DNA of 64,000 nucleotides from Apoda limacodes (lineage: Eukaryota > Arthropoda > Insecta > Lepidoptera > Limacodidae): positions 21,773,321 to 21,837,320 of the forward strand of contig OX291542.1 of the NCBI GenBank assembly GCA_946406115.1, read 5' to 3'. The notes under the pieces were generated by a model. That model saw only the letters and a list, made by a program, of their open reading frames with translations, was not told the origin of the DNA and did not search any database. Positions 56,466 through 64,000 of this stretch are shown piece after piece (within the stretch, counting starts at the first letter, position 1; each line of letters begins with the position of its first letter). The position numbers were made by a program, and so were the translations under genes.

Positions 56466-56560
56466 AGGGCGCATTAAGCCTTCAGCCAGCCAAGTCAAAG
56501 GCCACTAGCTTAACAACATCTGCCAATACACACTGGATCAGCGCGGAGACTATGGCCTAG
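56466..56560 (+). repeat. RTE-like LINE 3' tail scrap
   Basis: GCCTTCAGCCAGCCAAGTCA...CACACTGGATCAGCGCGGAG, then ACTATGGCCTAGGTGAACTT. The 'CACTGG.CCAGCG.GG.GACTATGGCCTA' phrase is a familiar 3'-terminal piece of moth RTE elements (memory). Short and isolated. Confidence 0.45.
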
Positions 56561-56741
56561 GTGAACTTTCTCGATAGAAGTATTAAACGATACGATTTTT
56601 GAAAGTAGATATAGGTACCCAGGTATAATCTTAAAATACCTATTTTGCAGAGTGTAAAGGCCTACGTATAACATCATCGACGACCCTTACCGATTTTTGT
56701 GTTTAAATTCTGTGATCTGGGGTTTGTATTAAAGTGAACCT

Positions 56742-56837
56742 ACTTACGCGCGCGTGCTATACGTACTTACGCGCGCGTGCTATACGTACTTACGCGCGCG
56801 TGCTATACGTACTTACGCGCGCGTGCTATACGTACTT
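56742..56837. repeat. 23-bp CpG-dense minisatellite, four perfect units
   Basis: The unit ACTTACGCGCGCGTGCTATA CGT is repeated four times without a mismatch, plus a partial ACTT. Each unit has the alternating CGCGCGCG core and a near-palindromic GTAC...GTAC frame. In AT-rich surroundings this is a strong CpG cluster. Confidence 0.97.
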
Positions 56838-57169
56838 TGGTATATGTCTATAAAGTAGCAGTTTTAAAGAGTTCTGGGTTTTAACACAGAACAATTAAAA
56901 GTAGTACCTGTTTAACCTAATTACAAATCTGTGCTTCTTTGTGCTCTGAATTAGGTATCGTTGAGCATTTTTGGGAAAAATCTCTAATAGGAAATGCTTT
57001 CTAAGCTGGTAAAAGCAGTCAAAAAGACAAAATATAAAGGCAAATAAAGGTAGCTATAAAACAACACACTAGTAAAGGTGCACGAGGTTACTAAGCCTGA
57101 CCGGAAATCAGCAAGTTGTTAATACATTATGATGCTGAATTTTGAATTTGATGGACGCAATATAAAGAA

Positions 57170-57545
57170 GCCAGTAATATTTTATTCTCATTATGTGGTA
57201 TGTGGACTTTTCTGCTTCCACTGTCGTTCAGCTATAAGTCTTGGGAAGAGGCCGAAGATTCGTAGACTACAATCGAAGCTTACTATACGCAAAAGGCATA
57301 CAGAATACAATATAATAATGCTTTCAGGATACTTATGGGACTGCCCCGTGACTGTTAGTGCATCGGGGCTGTTCTCCGAAGCAAGAATTAGATATTTTTA
57401 CTGCATCGTGCTCTGTAGAACGGCATCCTTGATGAGTCGCGTACTTGGCAGTTCTAACAGCCTCCTGATAACACTATCTTCCAGGATTGACAGCGCTATT
57501 CTGAAAAACTGCGTGTAACTGCACGTCCGTCAAACTCTGTAAAAA
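57170..57545 (+). pseudogene. CR1/Jockey-type LINE C-terminus
   Basis: Reading two frames gives YRIQYNNAFRILMGLPRDC (57298-57355) then VSASGLFSEARIRYFYCIVL, CRTASLMSRVLGSSNSLLIT and LSSRIDSAIL (57350-57510). This matches the 'YN.AFR.L.GLPR.CSASGMFAEA.V..F.AI.RKR.ASL..R.RGSSNS.L' C-terminus of moth non-LTR retrotransposons. One frameshift separates the halves, and RT upstream is gone. Confidence 0.87.
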
Positions 57546-59120
57546 CTTTATTTTTGTAAGATAGAAGAATATAATAGTACTAACATAGTTTCAAAGTATA
57601 AATTGTTACTAACAAATAAGGACATTGTCTGATTTAAATTTAATAATAATAAAACCCCTAATTATGCTACAGTTTCATAAACTACTATTTTAAAACATAA
57701 AAATAACATTGTTTCAGCTTGTAGTAAAGGTTTACCTATCTATTTTAATGTAAAATAACCTTATTATATAAATGCTTTGATTTACTGTGTGCTGCCACAC
57801 ATAGATAGGTTTAATATTAACAAAGGCATTCAACGGAAACGCGTTGCGTCACCCGCCACCCTTTCCTTCATCATGATATCAGTTGATAGTCTGTTGATAG
57901 AATGCTGACTATTAGTGTCCTTTATGGAACGCCAATTCTTGATTTCCTCTGCCTTTTCATAGCTATTATAACCTACTACTGCCACTTTAGTTCGCTGATT
58001 CTGCGAGCTATGTCGATAGCTTTAATTCCCTTCCGAAAGTCCTCATTTCAGTGCTTTCTTTTCTGTTGGTGTTTTTCGCCAATTTCCCCAAAGTAAGCTA
58101 ATAGGACATTCTCTGAAGACGAATTCTTTTGCTTTTTGTTTCTCCAGGTAATAAAACTGTCCGTAGGCTTCGGTGGTAACAGGTTCATATTTAGTTCATG
58201 ATGAGCCCCATTAACAATATCTAGATGTCGCATTTATATTAAACTCATCTGACGACATAGACAATTTTTATTTCTTTGGAAGTTGTGAATAAAGAAACAC
58301 ACCAAAATAAAAATTATGGAAACAGAAGTGTGGCCGATGGATCGATGATTAAAAGATTTTAGGTAAAGTTGAAACTTTTTGGTCGCTAGTGTCCTTATAA
58401 GTTCACAAAATTCCAATATGGCGACTGTAGTTTTGATTTTTGACCACCGATTCAGAAAAAAATGTTGTACTATAATTGCTCGCTTGGCACGTAGTTCATA
58501 TTTTAAACTACAGATGGCACTTTTGTGCATACTTGACAGAATAGATGAATCGTACAAGTAAAGCGCGCGCAGTGCGTTTAATGACATCGACATTATGAAT
58601 CATATCGCCGCCCGTGGGTTTCATAAACTTTCGCTTTGCCTTGAATTAATTAAAGTCTTAGCATCCACTTTATTAACACGTAATGACACTATTATGACAA
58701 GTAAGTGTGATGAAATAACTCTGGCAGAATTTAATCAAGTAGAAGAGGTGTGCAAGGATTGCAGCAAGTGGAAATCTTCCGTAACTAACTACCTTTCCGG
58801 ATAACAAACGAGATGTCATCGTATGTATTACTAATCGGCGATTTGTCGGCCCATCTCTAATAAAGAGTTATCCTTCTAGCGGAGTAGCGACTGTGTCATC
58901 TATCATTTACAAAAACCATCAACAAAAATATTCCGTCCAACCAATACACTGCTTACCAACTCGTAAATTGTCCCTCTACTTACTTTTTTTTTACTTTACT
59001 TACTTATCTCAAAGCAGCTTTGTTACACCCAAATCTTTTTCCGGGTATGGTCTCAGTAACAACGTTTCTGTTCACAAATGTTTGGAAAATTATAATAGTA
59101 GTTTGTTTTACTATCACTAT
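57546..59120. other. Unassigned stretch with short open frames
   Basis: No repeat ends recognised. Frames at 57902-58096, 58234-58593 (minus, 119 residues) and 58595-58804 (plus, 69 residues) have mixed composition. The last (LCLELIKVLASTLLTRNDTI...ITLAEFNQVEEVCKDCSKWK) looks more protein-like and lies 650 bp upstream of the hAT-like fossil; it might be a detached part of it, but I cannot show that. Confidence 0.4.
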
Positions 59121-59124
59121 GCAA

Positions 59125-59430
59125 ATTGGATTTGCGCACCGAAAGGTTCCGTAACTACCACCATTTACGTAATTTACAAACACAAACAAATAAAATGTTC
59201 CGCTAAGCGGTCACCCATCCGAGTACTGACCTAGCCCGACGTTGCGTTACTTTGAACATGTTTCCAACAAACAAATGTGTTACTGTTTCTCTTAATAATA
59301 AGCTAAATGGCGCTGTATCGGTTATTTAAAATAATACTCGGGCCCGTCTCAACAGCCAGTTTATATACTTTAGAACTAACAGCTAGTATGTGTTACTGTT
59401 TTCACGACAATGCAACTATGTTATTAAGAG
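59125..59430 (-). repeat. 5S-containing repeat, reverse copy
   Basis: The plus strand opens TTGCGCACCGAAAGGTTCCG, the reverse of the GGAACC..GGTGCGC right end seen at 27860. It is followed by a reversed 5S-like block at 59206-59252 (GCGGTCACCCATCCGAGTAC, TGACCTAGCCCGACGTTGCG), then ACAAATGTGTTACTGTTTCT and CTAAATGGCGCTGTATCGGT as in the 12 kb and 27 kb copies. The other end is truncated near 59430. Confidence 0.8.
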
Positions 59431-59459
59431 TTTATAAACAGTTACACATTTTTTAGATG

Positions 59460-60695
59460 GGATTATGGTAAACGAGGACAACCGCAGAAAAATAGTGGTA
59501 GAAGACCATATAAGTTGGGTAAAAGAGCCAGGCTCACAATATATTGGACACATTTCAGTTAAAAAGGCATCGTCTTTCTAAAACTATCGCCAATAAGTTA
59601 TACATTTTCTTATCGGCTAAATGTAATCTAAAGCGCATTATAGCTATTAGATGCGATGGGACGGCAGCAAATATTGAAAATAAGTCCGGCATAATATGCC
59701 TACTTGAAAGAAAACTTCAACGGCCGCCTGCTCGTTTGTCAGTTGCATGCTAATGAATCGCCACTGAGACTCCTATTTGAGCATCTCGACGGTACCACCA
59801 CAGGTCCCAGAAGTTTCACAGGAGTTATAAAGAAAGCTTTGAAAGATTGTGAGTGTCTTCCAATCATAAACTTCTCTTCGATAGCATGTGAGTTAGCCGA
59901 TATAATTAAATCAAGCAGCATGTACAGATGAACTATATTTGTTTGAAGTATGTAATTAAATCAACAAAGGCTTTTGTGATCATAATTTGGCAAAACAAAA
60001 CCCTGGAAAAATCGTTTATTCGCGATGGCTTACCACTGCAAACATTATCCTTAGACACTTTATCTCCACCAAAGATCCAACAAATAATTTGGTGATACTG
60101 ACTGATTTTGTCATAAAAGTATACGCTCCAATGTGGTTTACAATTAAAACACAACCTCAATCTGTTGACGGCGAGACGCTAAGAACTTGCACAAAACGAT
60201 TGAACTATTGAGATACCTTCCTAACAACCTGAAGGAAATTGTGGACTCAGTCATTCAGCGCAATGAATATTTCGGGCTTTGTGAAAATATTTTGATTGCC
60301 ATGTTGGCTGATAAACGAAGTCATATAAGCAAACTAGCGCTCAGACGCATAACGAAAATAATAAATCGAACTTCAGGCTTAGCACCAATCAGAGTATTCA
60401 AAGTACCTAAATTGAATATTTTAATTTGATTGACTGGAGCCTGGTCTCAGAGCCACCTCTAACAAAATAGAGATAGTGCGGATTTTCGAAGCTAAAAACC
60501 CAGGAAACTCAAATCTTACCCAAATTCCGCAACATGCCATGTCACACTCAGGCTACTGAAAGATGCATGAAGGTAGTCACCGAATCCTGATCTGCTGTCT
60601 GCGGACCAGAAAGACGGGAAGGGTGGATCAAGAATAAAGTGGAGACTTGTCGCATCATGCCGGTGTTTAATACGAAAAAAGACTACAAAATCAAT
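59460..60695 (+). pseudogene. hAT-like transposase-family protein, decayed
   Basis: An extended but broken reading frame. Order: VVEDHISWVKEPGSQYIGHI (about 59490-59550); IIAIRCDGTAANIENKSGII (59635-59694); LLVCQLHANESPLRLLFEHL and DGTTTGPRSFTG (59726-59824); NPGKIVYSRWLTTANIILRH (about 59999-60058); FVIKVYAPMWFTIKTQP (60110-60160); YLPNNLKEIVDSVIQRNEYF (60213-60272); LIAML.D.R..I..LALRRI; and CHTQATERCMKVVTES followed by GWIKNKVETCRIMPVF-like sequence to ~60690. From memory this matches a repeat-borne family of uncharacterised arthropod/cnidarian proteins with an RNase H-like fold, probably hAT-derived. Stops and frameshifts throughout. No element ends found. Confidence 0.8.
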
Positions 60696-61043
60696 AAAGG
60701 CGGAGTTTTTTCTTTATTTCCAAAAAACAATTGAAAATAAAGAATTAGTTTTCTTGCAATTTCCTTAAGACTGTAATATTGCCAAAATGCAAACAAATGT
60801 TTTATTATATAAATTCATTTCAGTCATTTTTGGAACTTTTAAGTGTCGTTCTTGCTTGTTAGCTGAACCCTAATGTTGAGGTATTTTTGATTAATTCCAA
60901 AAAAAAATCGATCCACCGGCTATGGATCGATGGCCATAGGGACATGTAAGTCGGTTTAAGGTAATTTTATGTCAATGGTTTTTTGTTCTTTGCCTTTTCG
61001 GACACAAAACGAAGCTCAAATTGTAGAATATTTTTATAATAGG
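60696..61043. other. Unassigned stretch
   Basis: AT-rich, with a short imperfect palindrome ATCGATCCACCGGCTATGGA, then TCGATGGCC (60907-60935). Confidence 0.5.
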
Positions 61044-61165
61044 TAATGACGCTTTTTCTTAACAGAGGGAAGCTCGAAAGTTTTTACTCCGAGGCCAGGG
61101 TAAGAAAAATCATTTTATACTCGGTACGAACGTTAGGATTTCAACTCCCTAAAGGTCCAATATAG
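61044..61165 (+). repeat. Dispersed repeat A, copy 2 (partner at 8.37 kb)
   Basis: Same-orientation partner of 8369-8500, diverged by point changes and small indels. No coding. Confidence 0.6.
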
Positions 61166-61526
61166 TATTAAAAATAAAAGAAGATAGAAAAAATCGACAT
61201 GTTTTCCCTCTAAAATTTATGTCTTATTAGAATATATGACCATGCGACGCGGCACGGCACGAAGCGGCCAGCATCATTCTCGCCGGTTTCATCATCATTC
61301 TCCCGACTTTCACGTTTAGGGGAAAATTATGATTTTAATTTTGAAGAAATCTCAATAGATTTTTTATAATAATGATTTCTTAATCGCAGTGTAATTTTAA
61401 CGTGTAAACGGTACATCGTATACGTACAGACAGGTTGATTTAACCAGGATGACCTGACTTGGTGCGACCACCCAACTGTGTATTTGATTTTTCAAGTACG
61501 ATTCCATAGATTTGCGATTGAATAGT
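61166..61526. other. Unassigned stretch with a GC-rich patch
   Basis: GACGCGGCACGGCACGAAGC and CATCATTCTCGCCGGTTTCA (61245-61305) stand out from AT-rich flanks. No recognised content. Confidence 0.4.
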
Positions 61527-61770
61527 TTTCTTTTTTTTTCAAAAAAAAAAACAGTGGAACCACACCACAACATCCACACACTCTTAAGTGTATCGCTCTC
61601 AAGAGACGACGTTTGTGAGAATGAGGGCTTTTGTCACGTGAATGAAACAACTTGTGTACTTGATGGGAACCTTTTCTTTAATATTAAACTTGAAGGACGC
61701 CGACGACGCCTCGTAAGGACTTTATTAACCCACAAGGACTTGTTTACAACCTCATCGTACGATAAAGCAA
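61527..61770 (+). repeat. Dispersed repeat B, copy 2 (partner at 47.86 kb)
   Basis: Better preserved copy of the 47862-48110 repeat. A 114-residue plus frame (61512-61856) crosses it, but its last part is a different repeat (CTGCCAACGGGACTAAATTA, AAGCCTACGCTCTC at 61815-61850, of the 12090/27335 family), so the frame is composite and not a gene. Confidence 0.8.
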
Positions 61771-61794
61771 TGCGCCTATTTATATCACTTTTAC

Positions 61795-61858
61795 CGTTCC
61801 GTACCGAAAGGATGTCTGCCAACGGGACTAAATTATTAAGCCTACGCTCTCTATGAGA
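61795..61858 (+). repeat. Left-end scrap of the 5S-containing repeat family
   Basis: GTTCCGTACCGAAAGGATGT, CTGCCAACGGGACTAAATTA, TTAAGCCTACGCTCTC corresponds to 12095-12145 and 27350-27395. Confidence 0.65.
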
Positions 61859-62239
61859 CCCTTTACTGTGACTTAAAAATTACAGAATTCATCTGCGCAC
61901 CGCAAGTGCTTATATGAAACACAGCTATTATTAGCACGTGAGCAAGACGAGAGATTGTGGTGGCTATTCAAAATAAAATTATTACTGAATTTGAATTATG
62001 CTTAGGTTACTCAAAAAAATAGTTTATGAAGCGTTTAAAGTAGATAGTTGTTTTAAAAGGGCGATATAGACATAAAATAAGTAATAGCTATAGGCTAGAA
62101 TGTTCATTCCCGTAATACTAACGATTGGCATGTAAATGTACTAAAATCATTACAAAATTTCATGCATAGGTACCTTTATTTTTAGAAATATACTTCTTAA
62201 GTAATTTATACTATAATGACATCATGAAACCATTAATTT
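61859..62239. other. Unassigned AT-rich stretch
   Basis: Nothing recognised. Confidence 0.5.
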
Positions 62240-62500
62240 TGACGTGAATTTGATAAAACGTCTTTAAACTGCAAACAGGTGGTGTTTTACAAAGAGTATC
62301 GAAACGCAGATTATGTTCTTTATCGACTTAGATCTCAGGAGCTTAAAAAGATACAGCAAGGTAAAGCATATCACCTAAAACATTATTCTTTCGACATGCT
62401 AATACAAGAAACTCGAAAGTCGTCCTTCAAGACATTCGATGGGAAGAGGCCTTGTACGAAGTGTCCAAAATCGGTCCGTCGAGATTTCTTATTTCGCTAA
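62240..62500 (+). other. Exon-like open segment of unknown family
   Basis: Open frame of about 86 codons ending in TAA at 62498. From 62279 it reads VVFYKEYRNADYVLYRLRSQ, ELKKIQQGKAYHLKHYSFDM and a C-terminal PCTKCPKSVRRDFLFR with a CxxC pair. Composition (charged, with Tyr and Leu) is unlike the AT-driven chance frames around it. An acceptor-like CTGCAAACAG immediately precedes 62279, so it could be a terminal exon or a retroelement fragment. I do not recognise the family. Confidence 0.4.
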
Positions 62501-62502
62501 AA

Positions 62503-63130
62503 CAGCTTGTAGATAGCTGGAAGTATACTTCAGATCTTAGATCAATTCCAAACAAGCTCCAAGTGATAGAGAAAACTTGTCTCTATCTGTAATGATTTAT
62601 AACAAAATACGAAATAAATTGGTTGATAAACCTAAATAAACCCTATTGTTATTAAACCATATTTTAAGCAGATAAAATAAAAGATAGGGAAGTACTTATA
62701 TCAATGAATTAATAAAAAAAATTTAAAGACAAAATCCTGGTATTCGTATAAAAATATATATTTTTAGTACATAAAAGTACGGCCTGTATTGTCATGACTA
62801 TACATTTATGGTTAGACTGTCCTATTCCAGAGCGTGGGAGCAGGAACCTGTGTATTATACATGTAACCACTTGTGATTTATCTGGGAGCAAAAGCAATTT
62901 TCACCAGAAACTTATTTCACAAAAGAACGAATTGCTACCCATCTTTTATAAGCCTCACATAAATATGATTTACAACTCAAAACGAGGTTTAGAGAGTTCT
63001 CTTTCTGAATACAAACGTGTACCTAATAGGAAGCCCTCTCACAAATTTTAGACCACCTCAAGTACCTAGACTTATGATTTATTTTAAATAAACCTTAAAT
63101 CGATCGAACAAGTTTACAACACTGCTACCT
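62503..63130. other. Unassigned stretch
   Basis: AT-rich. Mirror frames at 62709-63051 have no recognisable domain. Confidence 0.45.
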
Positions 63131-63132
63131 TT

Positions 63133-63778
63133 TAGCATTCGGTTTTTAGCGACCGCGACGAGCGACTGCGACCAGTCGACTACGCGACCATGGTCGCTTG
63201 TCGTGGGACGACCCCTAGCTTTCCGATGTCAGCGACAGCGACCGCGACATCGCCACTCTTCCTGCAGTTTTCATGGGCGACGGTTGAGCTCAATTTAGTC
63301 GGACAATTAATCTGCAGCTAGGAAAAGAGTTATTCGGCAGCTATTGGAGGATGAAGAAGATGATGATATTTTTATGTTATTACTTTATGACTCTGGATAA
63401 AAGGATGAAGATCGTCCAATTTTCATGACGCAAAGAAGAGGGATTTCAAATACTCATAAAACGACATTTAAATTATAAAGAAGAAAAGTTCAGAAAATAT
63501 TGTAGGTTAAATCATAAACAATTTGATTTTGTATTCAGTTTCATAAATCAAGACATCAAACCAAAATGAAATGGGCCTGACTCGCGTGGCGTCACTGCCT
63601 CCGGCGCGACTGCGTCGCGGTCGCCACGCTGCTCTCTGGCCTCGCCCACCGGTCGCGCGACGCGGTCGCACGATTTGTTTAGTGCTCCATATAAATTCAT
63701 AACGAGCAGTGGGTCGCGCGACTCGGTCGCGGTCGCCGGTCGCAGTCGCGCGTTGCTGTCTCTGGGAACCGAATGCTA
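63133..63778. mobile_element. PIF/Harbinger-like element with CG-rich ends
   Basis: Ends TAGCATTCGGTTTTTAGCGA, CCGCGACGAGCGACTGCGAC and, inverted, GTCGCGGTCGCCGGTCGCAG, CTGGGAACCGAATGCTA form ~70-bp imperfect inverted repeats crowded with GCGAC/GTCGC words, which recur to about 63660. The interior (63340-63500, plus) has EEDEEDDDIFM, then FMTQRRGISNTHKTTFKL, a stop and RRKVQKIL, resembling the acidic start and 'R..G.F..L...LR.....F..FFRM' N-terminus of Harbinger transposases. Only that stub remains. No exact 3-bp target duplication seen. The 133-residue minus-strand frame (63507-63908) is driven by the CG-rich words. Confidence 0.72.
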
Positions 63779-64000
63779 CCTTAACCGACTCCATCTGTAG
63801 TATCTGCAGGCAATTTGGCTGGCATCTACTCTGTAGATGTGTTGGTCGTTGGTTAGCCTGGAATATCGAGTCCGCAGATTTGAACCTACTTACTGTAGGG
63901 CCTACCAATGCCCTGCGGTTATTTACTCATACTGTTATTTCATTATATCTTTATATTTATTAATTCATATATACATTCATTCAAAAAAGTATCGGGAATA
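63779..64000. other. Window end, nothing recognised
   Basis: Mixed sequence with the short frame 63709-63963, which has no recognisable domain. Confidence 0.5.

Noticed and set aside
61512..61856. 114-residue frame with Cys pattern resembling an EGF-like repeat
   Set aside because: The frame is composite of two unrelated repeats and the 47.9 kb copy of the first does not keep the frame beyond ~30 codons.
63507..63908. 133-residue Arg-rich minus-strand frame
   Set aside because: Produced by reading CG-rich repeat words of the Harbinger-like element; no domain.

Overview
The window looks like a stretch of insect, most probably lepidopteran (moth or butterfly), nuclear DNA. It is AT-rich and intron- or intergenic-like, with no bacterial-style operons and no intact host gene that I can name. 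The lepidopteran call rests on the repeat spectrum: broken BEL/Pao, Ty3/Gypsy, Penelope, RTE, Jockey and CR1-like reverse transcriptases of the types abundant in moth genomes, Helitron ends with a 5' TC and a 3' CTAG, tRNA-derived and 5S-rRNA-derived repeats, and many copies of a family ending in GGTACGGAACCCT. Family assignments come from reading translated frames against remembered family consensus patterns; no search was run.

Layout. 1-5 kb: AT-rich DNA, a 'CCGACTTCAAAAA' repeat and a decayed BEL/Pao pol (2.45-3.42 kb). 5-7.6 kb: an unclassified element with ~0.5-kb inverted arms inserted into an older repeat. 7.6-15 kb: mostly unassigned DNA with a Penelope RT fossil (10.1-10.6 kb) and a nested pair of repeats carrying a 5S-like block (12.1-13.1 kb). 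15.2-20.5 kb: a nearly full-length but frameshifted Ty3/Gypsy element with both LTRs. 20.5-30 kb: tandem duplications, Helitrons, a second 5S-containing repeat and a TTAA-flanked MITE. 30.5-31.5 kb: a minus-strand LINE. 33.4-33.7 kb: a tRNA-SINE. 38-52.3 kb: two diverged collinear copies of one ancestral segment (about 38.0-44.9 and 49.2-52.3 kb), separated by a hAT-like element with an 8-bp target duplication (44.95-45.75 kb) and a cluster of tRNA-half repeats (46.4-48.9 kb). 52.3-57.5 kb: Jockey and CR1-like LINE pieces, a 37-bp-TIR element and a CpG-dense 23-bp minisatellite. 59.1-60.7 kb: a 5S-containing repeat beside a hAT-like transposase fossil. 62.2-62.5 kb: an exon-like open segment of unknown origin. 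63.1-63.8 kb: a Harbinger-like element with CG-rich ends.

The most interesting signal is inside the duplicated segment. Within blocks that otherwise match only loosely, about 150 bp is identical between copies (38826-38976 and 49858-50009). On the minus strand each copy contains a 51-nt open segment with a pyrimidine-rich acceptor and a GTATAA donor, so a pair of duplicated, possibly mutually exclusive exons of a minus-strand gene is a plausible reading. That is inference; transcript data would decide it. Other points worth checking are the Gypsy element whose gag start codon lies inside its LTR, the repeated reuse of a 5S rRNA internal block, and the split tRNA halves at 46-49 kb.
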